From Vibrio sp. HDW18 (GTDB lineage Bacteria > Pseudomonadota > Gammaproteobacteria > Enterobacterales > Vibrionaceae): a DNA stretch of 64,000 bases. This document shows, one piece after another, positions 48,674 through 57,540 of this stretch. Below the pieces are notes generated by a model. It was not told where the DNA came from. It worked only from the letters and a program-made list of their open reading frames with translations, and ran no database searches. The position numbers and the translations under genes are program-made. The stretch lies in contig NZ_CP049913.1 of the NCBI RefSeq assembly GCF_011306175.1, forward strand, positions 310,001 to 374,000, written 5' to 3'. The number at the start of each line of letters is the position of its first letter. Position 1 is the stretch's first letter.

Positions 48674-49030
48674 ATGAACCCAGTAGGCGCAGGAACCGTA
48701 CAAACACGGCCATCCCACCCCAATCTAATTTCTCAGGCCCCAATTAAGCCAGACTCGACAACGACACCATTATCAGTCGAATCGAACAGAGTGACTTTAT
48801 CAGAAGAAGGTCGAGCCTTGTTGGCGGCATTGCAGGAGCTTGAACAAGGCAGTACCGTTTCCACCAGTAAAGATAAGACGGTAGGAGATAAGGTGGAATC
48901 TTTCACCTATGGGGCATTAGGTATGGATCACCCAGATAACATGAGAAAAGTCGAGGATTCCTCCTACTCCGCAGGGCAATATCTTTCCGCAGCGGCAACC
49001 ATAGGTGGTATTGTACTCGCCTTATTATGA
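48674..49030 (+). CDS. Hypothetical protein with C-terminal hydrophobic segment (118 aa)
   Basis: Not recognised. The first 40 residues are Pro/Ser/Thr-rich, followed by SNRVTLSEEGRALLAALQEL (a predicted amphipathic helix) and a C-terminal hydrophobic segment (SAAATIGGIVLALL) that could be a tail anchor. GGAGAGAG lies just before the ATG at 48674, supporting translation. It is convergent with cheV. No catalytic motifs are visible. Confidence 0.65.
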   Translation: MNPVGAGTVQTRPSHPNLISQAPIKPDSTTTPLSVESNRVTLSEEGRALLAALQELEQGSTVSTSKDKTVGDKVESFTYGALGMDHPDNMRKVEDSSYSAGQYLSAAATIGGIVLALL

Positions 49031-49134
49031 CCGATCACAGCTCAGCTGTGGTTGTGATAACACTATGATGGTAATTCATCGCAGTTTACACAAGGCTCAG
49101 ATGAGAGCCTTGCGTCTAGAACAAGATCAAAATA

Positions 49135-50073
49135 TTAAGCCAACACTTCTCTCAGCCGCTCTTGCACCACTTGTACCAGCAAATCAGGTTGGAATTTAGA
49201 AATAAAACGGTTACAACCCACTTTCTGCACCATCGCTTCATTAAAGCTGCCACTGAGCGAAGTATTCAGTGTGATATAAAGATCTTGCATGCGCGGATCA
49301 TTGCGCACTTCATTGGTAAGCTTATAGCCATCCATGCCTGGCATTTCGGCATCGGTGATCATCAACAGTAACTCTTGATAAATATTCTTACCTTGGTCGC
49401 ACCAGGTTTGCAAAAGATGCAGCGCTTCCAAACCGTCACGACATTCGATGATGTTCAAACCAAGCTGTGAAAGGGTATCTTTTACTTGATTGCGTGCGGT
49501 TGAAGAGTCGTCAACGATTAACACCGTACGTCCCACCATATTATCGAGCAAAGCATGATCCAACACTTGTGCCGAGATCGAGGCATCGTAATGCACAATT
49601 TCAGCCAGCACTTTCTCAACATCAATAATCTCGACGATTTGATTGTGCTCTTTAATATGGGTTATCGCGGTCAAATAATTAGCTTTACCGGCCGATTTGG
49701 GCGGTGGTTGGATTTCAGTCCACGCGGTATTAATAATGTTGCGCACCTGCCCAACCAGAAAACCCTGCACACTACGGTTATATTCGGTAATGATCAGGTT
49801 TTGTTCCGCCGCAGGATCTCGAGAGGGGGGAAAACCAATCGCTGAACGTAAATCGATCACCGGTACCGGCTCACCACGTAATGAGGCAACTCCGGTGATG
49901 TGTGGGTGCGATCCAGGCATGCGAGTCAAACGTGGAACTTTGATGACTTCTTTCACTTTAAACACGTTGATCGCAAAGATTTGACGACTATTGAGGCTAA
50001 ACAGTAACAGCTCCAATCGATTTTCACCGACCAGATTCGTACGTTGATCGACCGTGTTCAAAATGCTTGACAT
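49135..50073 (-). CDS. cheV: CheV, chemotaxis coupling protein with receiver domain
   Basis: 312-residue CheW-receiver hybrid linking chemoreceptors to CheA. The CheW-like domain spans about 15-165 (FSLNSRQIFAINVFKVKEVI, ITGVASLRGEPVPVIDLRSAIG). The receiver domain from about 182 has TVLIVDDSSTARNQ (acidic pair), phospho-acceptor Asp in LLMITDAEMPGMDGY, the switch serine in TLNTSLSGSF and the lysine in FISKFQPD. Single gene away from other che genes, as is common for CheV. Confidence 0.95.
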   Translation of the reverse strand: MSSILNTVDQRTNLVGENRLELLLFSLNSRQIFAINVFKVKEVIKVPRLTRMPGSHPHITGVASLRGEPVPVIDLRSAIGFPPSRDPAAEQNLIITEYNRSVQGFLVGQVRNIINTAWTEIQPPPKSAGKANYLTAITHIKEHNQIVEIIDVEKVLAEIVHYDASISAQVLDHALLDNMVGRTVLIVDDSSTARNQVKDTLSQLGLNIIECRDGLEALHLLQTWCDQGKNIYQELLLMITDAEMPGMDGYKLTNEVRNDPRMQDLYITLNTSLSGSFNEAMVQKVGCNRFISKFQPDLLVQVVQERLREVLA

Positions 50074-50171
50074 ACAAAATTCCGTTCAATAAAGAGTTCG
50101 CTAACAGTATACCGCTAGCTTACGCTTAAAATCCAAGTAAGACTGATATTCTCACCAAGAAAATCATTAAG

Positions 50172-51389
50172 TTAACCTTCTACCACTTTCATTAATAACA
50201 GGCCGTCGTACAACGCCTGCTTGATCAATGCCGCACCAGGCATGGTCGCCTGTTTATAAAAACGTGACTCCACCAATGGCAAATCTTGATGATAAACGGG
50301 CAAACTCTGCTCACGAATACACTGCTCAATCGAAGGGTATAAAATCGCTTTCGCTTGATTAATCACACCACCAATCAAGATTTTTTCTGGGTTAAATAGG
50401 TTGATCACAATCGCAATCGCAGCGCCTAAATAACGGCCCAGTTGTTGAATGACATCGACAGCTAGTGAGTCACCGTCCGCCGCAGCGGCACAAATATCCT
50501 CAATCGAAATTTCTTCACTGGCAGCCAGGCAACTCGCTTCCCCTTCCATAATACGCGTTGTGACTTGATCGCGAATCGCTTGTGAAGACGCCACCGTTTC
50601 TAAGCAACCATAATTTCCGCAATGACACGGTTTACCTTTAGGGTCAATTTGAATATGCCCTAAATCACCAATATTGCCATGTCGGCCTTGCAACACTCGC
50701 CCATCCAACACAATGCCAGCACCTAACCCATGATGAATAGAAATTAATATCGAATTATCAACATCTTGAGCATGACCAAACAATTTCTCAGCTAACGCCC
50801 AAGCCCGGGTATCATTGGCAACAAACACCGGTAGCCCTGTCGCTTTATAAATTGCGGGTCCTAAAGCTAAGTTTTTCACATTGTAATGCGGCATTTGTAG
50901 CACAATGCCTTGCTCAGAATTCACTAAACCTGGCAGGGTAATCGCAATGCTGGTTACCCGATCTAACTGAGTGGCATAAGTTTGGAAAAATTCTTCAATT
51001 TCAAATAATAAACGGGAAAGTACATCATCTTGATCAATTTCATGAATATCAATTTTGATATCGATCAGTACTTCACCACCCAGTTCGTGCAACGCAATGG
51101 TCAAATAGCCTCGGCCAAGACGCATCGAAAGAAATTGCCACCCGAAATTATTGGTTTGCAAGCCAACCGCAGGACGTCCTCGACTGGTGGCTTCTTGAAC
51201 TGTCGTTTCATGAATTAAATGGGCATCAATCAATTCGCGGGTAATTTTGGTGATACTGGCTGGCGCAAGCTCACTCTCCTTTGATAAATCAATACGAGAG
51301 ATTGGCCCTTTTTGGTCGATCAGTTTATATACGCGGCCAGCATTGATCTGCTTGATATGATCAATATGGCCGGGTTGAGCCATGTACAT
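50172..51389 (-). CDS. mlc: Mlc, ROK-family glucose-responsive repressor
   Basis: 405-residue ROK protein with an N-terminal winged helix (about 8-70; AQPGHIDHIKQINAGRVYKL, SRIDLSKESELAPASITKIT) and the ROK domain with a zinc site in CHCGNYGCLETVAS. SRGRPAVGL is shared with E. coli Mlc, which represses ptsG and ptsHI and is titrated by dephosphorylated EIICB-Glc. Two EIICB-type genes follow at 55.8-59.2 kb. NagC is the main alternative, but the N-terminal sequence favours Mlc. Start ATG 51389 with GGAG six bases ahead. Confidence 0.9.
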   Translation of the reverse strand: MYMAQPGHIDHIKQINAGRVYKLIDQKGPISRIDLSKESELAPASITKITRELIDAHLIHETTVQEATSRGRPAVGLQTNNFGWQFLSMRLGRGYLTIALHELGGEVLIDIKIDIHEIDQDDVLSRLLFEIEEFFQTYATQLDRVTSIAITLPGLVNSEQGIVLQMPHYNVKNLALGPAIYKATGLPVFVANDTRAWALAEKLFGHAQDVDNSILISIHHGLGAGIVLDGRVLQGRHGNIGDLGHIQIDPKGKPCHCGNYGCLETVASSQAIRDQVTTRIMEGEASCLAASEEISIEDICAAAADGDSLAVDVIQQLGRYLGAAIAIVINLFNPEKILIGGVINQAKAILYPSIEQCIREQSLPVYHQDLPLVESRFYKQATMPGAALIKQALYDGLLLMKVVEG

Positions 51390-51607
51390 GCGGCGCTCCG
51401 AAATTCAACAACAAACTAATTTTTTTACTTTGCGAAGTAATTGTGAAGCTATTTGTCAAATAGGCGTGACAAGTATCACGCACATCTCTAGAAGTTTGTG
51501 TTTTATATCCAATTATTGGACTTTATATTCCGACAATAATCGACGTAGAAGATATGCCTTAGTGGGGCAACTACACGGAGTGAATATCTAAATGACAATT
51601 CAAACCA

Positions 51608-52756
51608 TCAGCGACATAATTCGCTTGCCTGATGATATGTGGTTAAGAATTGCTCACCAGCTTTAAGGCCCAGTTGATAATCATGGAGCAAGGCTTGTGA
51701 TGAACTGAGCAACGAGTTGGCGTGCAGCGGTTCACTTGGCATAATTTGAACAATAAAAGTGTCATTATGCTGCAGATTAAGAAATTCACAGGTCAATGCA
51801 TAAGTCTGATAATGCACCATCAATAAATCGGCCAACCCAGCATCAAATTGACTGCCAAATAAGTGGCTGAACCGATAAATATCATCGGCACCGAATAGCC
51901 AACGCCCACCATTGAGTACAGGGAAATGTTTTTCGCCCTGTTGTAGCTTCGCTCTTAACCTTTGCTGATGTAGAAAATCACGCCACTCTTGACGCCATCC
52001 TGACCATTTATGCTGTAATCGTTGTTGTAAATAATTCAACTGCTCGGGCCACCACTCCGGGAGTGCAACCACAGATGGCACAGCGGTATGATCATGCTCG
52101 GGGATAAATTCAGTGCGGATCACGGTAATACAACGAGCTTGTTTACGCCAAGCTTCTTGCACCGGAATCGACGCTGAAACACCGCCATCAATATAGCTCT
52201 TACCCGCTAACATAATTGGTTCTGGGCACAAGCCGGGGATCGCGCAAGTCGCCAGTAACACTGGCTGCCAATCGCTGCCCAACATTGGCAGATAAGCGTC
52301 TTTTAGAGCATTAATCTCAGTCACGGCGGCATAAGCCTTGCGTTGACCTAACGTTTGACGAGCAAGTTCCAAATTTAGACCATAAGGAGATTCACACACC
52401 CGATCCAATGCCCATTGCATATTGATGTATTGCTTACGTCGCATGTAGCTCAATAAATGGAAAAACTCGGCACGAGTGGTCAACTCTAAGATAAACGCTT
52501 TGCTTAACCCCACTTGACCGGATAAAAAGGCGCACAAATTCATGGCACCCGCCGAAGTGCCATAAAACTCATGGAAAGGATCAAAATTAGCGAGAAGAAA
52601 CGCATCTAATACACCAGCGGTAAATATTCCTCTCTGGCCACCACCTTGAGCAACCAAAGCCTGTTTACCACCGATGTATTTTGCAAAATGCTGCGTGTTG
52701 AGCTTAGGCCCAGCATCAGAAACCACGCCTCCACAATTTAGCGGCAAGATATTCAT
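51608..52756 (-). CDS. Patatin-like phospholipase (YjjU family)
   Basis: 382-residue serine hydrolase with a Ser-Asp dyad: oxyanion loop VAQGGGQRGIFTAGVLDAFL, nucleophile YGTSAGAMNLC and catalytic Asp in SYIDGGVSASIPV. It lacks a signal peptide, so it is probably cytosolic; YjjU-type proteins have unknown substrates. The C-terminal half (about 210-380) is less conserved. It lies 15 bases after ynhF on the same strand. Confidence 0.86.
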   Translation of the reverse strand: MNILPLNCGGVVSDAGPKLNTQHFAKYIGGKQALVAQGGGQRGIFTAGVLDAFLLANFDPFHEFYGTSAGAMNLCAFLSGQVGLSKAFILELTTRAEFFHLLSYMRRKQYINMQWALDRVCESPYGLNLELARQTLGQRKAYAAVTEINALKDAYLPMLGSDWQPVLLATCAIPGLCPEPIMLAGKSYIDGGVSASIPVQEAWRKQARCITVIRTEFIPEHDHTAVPSVVALPEWWPEQLNYLQQRLQHKWSGWRQEWRDFLHQQRLRAKLQQGEKHFPVLNGGRWLFGADDIYRFSHLFGSQFDAGLADLLMVHYQTYALTCEFLNLQHNDTFIVQIMPSEPLHANSLLSSSQALLHDYQLGLKAGEQFLTTYHQASELCR

Positions 52757-52771
52757 CGATAAATACCTAGG

Positions 52772-52861
52772 CTAGTGGATAAGGGTAATTGCTCCAAATC
52801 CCAGTAAAATGCCAAAAATGATCACTACTATTGCTAATGCATATTTCAGATCTTGTTCCAT
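52772..52861 (-). CDS. ynhF: YnhF-like single-pass small membrane protein (29 aa)
   Basis: Very short gene with a near-perfect AAGGAGG five bases before the ATG at 52861. The product has a polar N-terminus (MEQDLKY), one hydrophobic segment (ALAIVVIIFGILLGFGAI) and a short tail ending LIH. It has the same length and layout as E. coli YnhF (29 residues, M-x-x-DLK start, ends LH), as I recall that sequence. Longer in-frame starts at 52957 are not supported. Function unknown. Read toward the patatin-like gene and divergent from the beta-barrel gene. Confidence 0.75.
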   Translation of the reverse strand: MEQDLKYALAIVVIIFGILLGFGAITLIH

Positions 52862-52995
52862 AACACCTCCTTGCTCATCCAGCAAAGTAATAGCATCGGT
52901 GTGAAGTATCTTCAAGAATTGTGGTTTTTTTGTGCACAATTCTGCCATTACTATCACAATAAAAGCATCGTCAAAAACTTGGCTAGGGTTTAGAT

Positions 52996-53586
52996 ATGCG
53001 TAAAATATTTTTATTTATTTTCAATGTGTTACTTTTAACTTCTTCATCATTGGTCAATGCTGAGTGGATGTTGACCCCTTCGATTGGCTATTCATTAGGC
53101 GGTAAAGTTATTGACCAAAATAGTAATAAATATAATCTAGATAGTTCTACTCACTATGCTATAGCGCTTGAAATGCCCTATGAAAAAGGGCGAGTCGGCT
53201 TATTTTATTCCGCCCAACCCACTCAAGTTGAAACCCTGCCTAATCAAGATGCGCATCTGCATTCGCTGCATTTTCAAAGTAGCATTTACTACCCGATGTC
53301 ACAACAGCTCTCCTCTTTCCTTGGCTTAGGCATTGGCGGTACCTATACCGACGTAAGCTGGGCTGATAATAAATACGGCTTCTCCGCGAGTGCCTTTGGT
53401 GGGTTGGAATATAGAATCGCTACACACATTGCGCTCAATGCACAACTTCGCTGGCTAGGCTCGATGGTTGACAATGATTCGAGCGCAAACTGTACTCTGC
53501 CTTCTTCAGAAAACTGTGTCATAAAATTTAAGTCCGATTGGCTCAATCAAGCTTCTGTGCAAATTGGGCTGACTATCCGCCTGTAA
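52996..53586 (+). CDS. Small outer-membrane beta-barrel protein
   Basis: 196-residue protein with a signal peptide (RKIFLFIFNVLLLTSSSLVNA, cleavage before EWML) followed by eight or so amphipathic strands (LTPSIGYSLGGKV, LGLGIGGTYTDVSW, SASAFGGLEYRIATHI) and a C-terminal QIGLTIRL. The size fits the OmpW/OmpA-like eight-strand barrels. A cysteine pair (NCTLPSSENC) near residue 160 might form a loop disulfide. Function unknown. Divergent from ynhF. Confidence 0.75.
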   Translation: MRKIFLFIFNVLLLTSSSLVNAEWMLTPSIGYSLGGKVIDQNSNKYNLDSSTHYAIALEMPYEKGRVGLFYSAQPTQVETLPNQDAHLHSLHFQSSIYYPMSQQLSSFLGLGIGGTYTDVSWADNKYGFSASAFGGLEYRIATHIALNAQLRWLGSMVDNDSSANCTLPSSENCVIKFKSDWLNQASVQIGLTIRL

Positions 53587-54078
53587 AGCAAGTTTTAACA
53601 GACTCACAAAACGGGATATACACTTCTAGAGTGTGGTGTTTTTTTGGACAAATACGCTTTGTTCAATCTTAGACAATTGTATTGATGATGAGCCGACACT
53701 TCAGTCATATTCACTAGATTTGTCACTAAGTTACCGATATTGCTCGATATAAGTTGACATACAAAACAAATACAACCTTGTTTTAACATAAATCCAACCA
53801 ACCGATTGTATTGCCACTCAATCAATAACACGGTAGTCTCAAACGATTGCCTAGCTGATTATTTCAGTTTTCGCAAACACACAGCGCATAACTAAGAATA
53901 AAATTCTAGGTTTTCACTCAGCAATCGATATATATAACTAACTTTTTGCGGGATCATGGATGATAGCACAAAAGTTTATCGGACAAACACCGTACCGGTG
54001 ACTTAGGTCTTGCCATTCTCAGATTCAGCAAGTGCTGACGAATAGTTTCATCCCCTAGGATATGACAAGGAGTTGTTT
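53587..54078. other. Intergenic region before the NSS transporter
   Basis: About 490 bases. A hairpin around ACACTTCTAGAGTGT (53620-53634) followed by GGTGTTTTTTT (to 53645) probably terminates the barrel gene. The rest is AT-rich with a small hairpin CACCG-TAC-CGGTG (53988-54000) in the likely transporter leader. No gene or known riboswitch recognised. Confidence 0.5.
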
Positions 54079-55539
54079 ATGAAACGAGAACAATGGGGAT
54101 CCCGAGTAGGATTCGTGTTAGCTGCCGTAGGGTCAGCGATTGGCCTTGGAAACATCTGGCGTTTCCCTTATATGGCTTACGAAAATGGTGGAGGCGCATT
54201 CTTCATCCCTTATCTTTTCGCGATGATCACTGCGGGGATCCCGTTTATGATCCTCGAGTTCAGCATGGGACAAAAAAATCGTGGTTCTGCACCGAAAACC
54301 CTCGCCAAAATTCATACTAAATTTGAGTGGCTAGGTTGGTTTCAAGTCGGTATTGCGGCACTGATTGCCGTGTATTATGTTGCGGTAATTGGCTGGGCTA
54401 TTTCCTATTTTGGGATGTCATTTACCCAAAGTTGGGGCACCGATACCAATGCCTTCTTCTTCAGTGAATATCTCAAACTGGGTGATAATTCACCAACCCA
54501 ATTAGGCGGTATTCAGTGGCAAATAGCCTTTGCTATGCTGCTCGCTTGGATCATCACTTACGCCGCTATTGTCGGTGGTGTGAAAAAAGGCATTGAACGT
54601 GCGTCTAAAATCATGATGCCGGTGTTATTTATCATGGTACTGCTGCTCATCGCGCGGATGATTTTCCTACCCGGAGCATTGGATGGTGTGAACTACATGT
54701 TCCAACCTGATTTCAGCAAAATTTGGGATGTGAAGGTGTGGGCGGCGGCTTACGGGCAGATATTTTTCACTTTGAGTATCGGTTTCGCGATTATGTTAGC
54801 CTACTCAAGTTATCTGCCGGAGAAATCCGATATCACCAATAACGCGTTTATGACCGTGCTGATCAACTGTGGCTTCTCGATCCTAGCCGGTATCATGATC
54901 TTTTCGGTACTCGGCTATATGGCGCAAGAGCAAGGCAAACCGCTCACCGAGGTGGTTTCCTCTGGCGTTGGTCTCGCTTTTGTTACCCTACCCGCCGCGA
55001 TCAATTTACTGCCGATCCCTTATATTCTAGGGCCTTTATTCTTCCTCGCCTTAGTGGTTGCAGGCCTCAGTTCGCATATTTCGATTATGGAAGCGGTCAC
55101 CTCAGCGATTATTGACAAACTCGGTTGGAGCCGCAAAAAGGCTGCCAATATCGTGATTGGTAGCGGAGTACTCGTGTCCATGGCATTTGCCACCAATGGC
55201 GGTTTGTTGCTGCTGGATCTGGTTGACCATTTTGCCAACAACGTTGGGATCATGGCCAGCTGTTTAGTCGAGCTGCTCCTAATGAGCTGGTTGCTAAAAA
55301 TTTCCGATGTACGCAAATATGCTAATAGTATTTCTGATTTCAAAGTGGGAATTTGGTTTGATCTCTGTTTGCGTTTCATTTCACCAGTTATTTTGGCGAT
55401 TATTGTCGCAACCAAACTGCAAGAGCTCTTGACTGAGGGCTATGGCGGTTACGATTTAACCCTCGGCTGGGCGATTATCGCCGCCCTATTTATGACCGGA
55501 ATACTTATCAATGCAGGCTCACAAAAGGAGGCTCACTAA
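54079..55539 (+). CDS. Sodium-dependent NSS-family transporter (MetP-like)
   Basis: 486-residue neurotransmitter:sodium symporter with twelve membrane segments. The signature GFVLAAVGSAIGLGNIWRFPYMAYENGGGAFF spans the unwound first helix and sodium site. Small amino acids or methionine are likely substrates: the next gene encodes a MetS-type subunit, and MetPS of Corynebacterium imports methionine and alanine. The ATG at 54079 (AAGGAG ahead) is used; TTG two codons earlier is less likely. Its stop overlaps the subunit's ATG by one base. Confidence 0.9.
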   Translation: MKREQWGSRVGFVLAAVGSAIGLGNIWRFPYMAYENGGGAFFIPYLFAMITAGIPFMILEFSMGQKNRGSAPKTLAKIHTKFEWLGWFQVGIAALIAVYYVAVIGWAISYFGMSFTQSWGTDTNAFFFSEYLKLGDNSPTQLGGIQWQIAFAMLLAWIITYAAIVGGVKKGIERASKIMMPVLFIMVLLLIARMIFLPGALDGVNYMFQPDFSKIWDVKVWAAAYGQIFFTLSIGFAIMLAYSSYLPEKSDITNNAFMTVLINCGFSILAGIMIFSVLGYMAQEQGKPLTEVVSSGVGLAFVTLPAAINLLPIPYILGPLFFLALVVAGLSSHISIMEAVTSAIIDKLGWSRKKAANIVIGSGVLVSMAFATNGGLLLLDLVDHFANNVGIMASCLVELLLMSWLLKISDVRKYANSISDFKVGIWFDLCLRFISPVILAIIVATKLQELLTEGYGGYDLTLGWAIIAALFMTGILINAGSQKEAH

Positions 55540-55640
55540 TGACATTCAGTGCAATTATCATGATGATACTTGGTCTCGGCATCACATGGGGTGGGGCTGC
55601 CATCTGTATCAAAAAAGCGATGGATAAACAATCATCGTAA
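55539..55640 (+). CDS. MetS-type small subunit of the NSS transporter (33 aa)
   Basis: Tiny gene that starts in a TAATG overlap with the transporter stop, with AAAAGGAG nine bases ahead. The product has one membrane segment (FSAIIMMILGLGITWGGAAICI) and a basic tail KKAMDKQSS. Such single-helix subunits accompany NSS transporters of the MetP type and are needed for their activity in Corynebacterium. Easily missed by gene finders because of length. The coupling and hydrophobic profile make the call fairly firm. Confidence 0.85.
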   Translation: MTFSAIIMMILGLGITWGGAAICIKKAMDKQSS

Positions 55641-55732
55641 ATTGGCCAAACTGCTCCCATCACCAATCGGGAGACAAGATCCACGATGGCTTGGGGTTAC
55701 ATTCACTAACCGAACCGACTATCACACAATAT

Positions 55733-55757
55733 AAAGGAGACCGAAGGTCTCCTTTCT
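55733..55757. terminator. Terminator between the NSS transporter operon and the decayed ptsG-like gene
   Basis: Stem AAAGGAGACC (55733-55742) and GGTCTCCTTT (55746-55755) with a GAA loop between convergent genes. Short T-runs on both strands suggest bidirectional use. Confidence 0.75.
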
Positions 55758-55776
55758 CATTACAGTAAGCATGATA

Positions 55777-56807
55777 TTAGCCGTGAGTACGGATCCAATC
55801 ATCCATTTCCGTTTTTAAGTTATCCGACTTAGTACCGAAAATCGCTTGTACACCGCCAGACACCATAACCACCCCTGCCGCCCCTAGCTGCTTCAATTGG
55901 TCTTGATCAACCAACGCGGTATCGACCACAGTGACACGCAAGCGAGTAATACACGCATCTAAGCTGCTAATATTGGATTTACCACCAAATGCGGCCACCA
56001 ACTCACCCGCCAGTTGATTGCTGCTAGACATCACGATGTCGACATTTTCATCTTCATGCCCTGGCGTTTTTAAGTTCAATATCCGGATCACTGATGTGAA
56101 AACTAGGTAGTACAGTAGCGCATAACCCATACCTAACCCAACGAGTAGCCATACGTTATCTGCGCGTGGTGATTGCACAACCAGATCAATGAAACCATTC
56201 GAGAATGCATGACCATGCACCACATCGAATGCGTTGGTTAGTGCATAAGCTAAACCCGCTAATACCGCATGGATCGCATACAGGATAGGCGCAACAAACA
56301 AGAACGAAAATTCAATCGGTTCGGTAATCCCGGTTAAAAATGACGTCAACGCAGCAGAGGCCATGATTCCCATAACTTTGGCACGATTTTCTGGTTTAGC
56401 CGAATGGGCAATCGCAAAAGCGGCTGCGGGTAGACCAAACATTTTAAACAAATAGCCGCCAGCTAACTGACCAAAACCATTACCTGCAGAACGTGAGGCC
56501 TCATCTGCGGTCAAGAAACAAGTCATGATCCCACTGACCGTGTCACCAACACCGTTGACACAAGAACCCGCTTGATAGAAAAATGGTACGTTCCAAATAT
56601 GATGCAAGCCAAATGGCAGTAATGCACGCTCAACCAGGCCATAGAGACCAAATGCGGTTACCGGATTTTGGTTAGCCGCCCAATCAGAAAGTGAACCAAT
56701 CACCGCCCCAACCCCTAACAAGATACCAGCAATCGGCAATACTGATACGGGTAACATCAGAGCCTTACCAACCCCTTTTGCAAATTTGCAAAAGCGTGCT
56801 TAAACAT
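55777..56807 (-). pseudogene. Glucose-type PTS permease EIICB (ptsG-like), frameshifted and internally deleted
   Basis: The true start is ATG 56807 with AGGAGG upstream, reading [10 protein letters not shown] and then failing: after AAG GGG the frame stops at TGA within 17 codons, whereas one more or two fewer G in the run (56774-56777) would continue into [19 protein letters not shown]. That segment then joins directly to [13 protein letters not shown], so relative to E. coli PtsG about 140-160 residues of the EIIC membrane domain are missing in frame. The rest is intact: [23 protein letters not shown] and the EIIB phosphorylation cysteine in [10 protein letters not shown]. It cannot make a normal permease; an internal ATG (56757) could express a short EIIC-EIIB piece. 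Confidence 0.85.
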
Positions 56808-56890
56808 GTTTATCCTCCTGATCAAATTACTAGCAAAGCCAACGGCATGCCCTGACAACCTAACGATTAGGAGCCAGTAAAAATGTAACC

Positions 56891-56922
56891 ATTATATTTT
56901 TCCAGATCTCAAGATCTCTTGA
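56891..56922 (-). promoter_or_regulatory. Probable promoter region of the decayed ptsG-like gene
   Basis: Minus-strand TATAAT at 56896-56891 with a dyad TCAAGA-TC-TCTTGA (56909-56922) over the -35 position. The surrounding AAAATGTAAC...ATTATATTTT-CC is repeated upstream of the intact paralogue (59242-59270). No convincing -35 box, which would suit an activator-dependent promoter. Confidence 0.4.
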
Positions 56923-57040
56923 TACTACGCAAACTTTACTGTTCAGCCACCAAACCAAGCCTCCCATAATTAAGGGGATGATTTACCGATAATAAGCTAT
57001 CACCTATCACTACCACGAAAAACGCTAGTTTAGGGATAAC

Positions 57041-57070
57041 GACAAAAAGCCCGCATTTTTTGCGGGCTTT
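57041..57070 (-). terminator. Terminator after the RDD gene
   Basis: Stem AAAGCCCGCA (57046-57055) with TGCGGGCTTT (57061-57070); read leftward it is followed by TTTTGTCG. It ends the ptsG-RDD transcript. Confidence 0.85.
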
Positions 57071-57084
57071 CGGGGTATCATTGT

Positions 57085-57540
57085 TCAAGCGTTTTTCTTT
57101 GCTCTTGTATCATGCAGTGGTTCAACACCATACATGTAGAACTGAATCGCCGAATAAACGGCATACAATCCTAATGTGGCGCAGAAAAACACTATCTTCT
57201 CTTTTTCGCGAGCTAAGTATACCGACAAATCTTTCGGCTTGATCCAATCACCACTGTCCACTCGAAGCAGATATTTACCTAGTGACTTGCCAATCTGCTT
57301 AAAGCAAATCGCACCGAAACCAAGATATAAACCGATAAACAGTAATAACATCAATAGCATCATCAGTAACAGAACTGGCAGAGCCATCGCATCGTTTAAC
57401 GATAGCCCTGAAGTTTTATCACTAAAGAGCCCTGTCACCATCGCCATCAGAACCGTTACCACCACCTGAGTGAACATCTTCGCCACCATGACGTCAATGA
57501 TAAAGGCTCCGGTTCTTCTAAATTTGTCACCAATACTCAT
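57085..57540 (-). CDS. RDD-family membrane protein
   Basis: 151-residue protein with three or four membrane segments. It starts GDKFRRTGAFIIDVMVAK, the Arg and Asp that name the family, and continues with a hydrophobic stretch (ALPVLLLMMLLMLLLFIGLYLGFG), then GKSLGKYLLRVDSG. RDD proteins are of mostly unknown function; some are Na+/H+ antiporters. Its ATG overlaps the stop of the EIICB gene (TAATG), so the two are co-translated, which ties it to sugar uptake or its energetics. Confidence 0.85.
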   Translation of the reverse strand: MSIGDKFRRTGAFIIDVMVAKMFTQVVVTVLMAMVTGLFSDKTSGLSLNDAMALPVLLLMMLLMLLLFIGLYLGFGAICFKQIGKSLGKYLLRVDSGDWIKPKDLSVYLAREKEKIVFFCATLGLYAVYSAIQFYMYGVEPLHDTRAKKNA

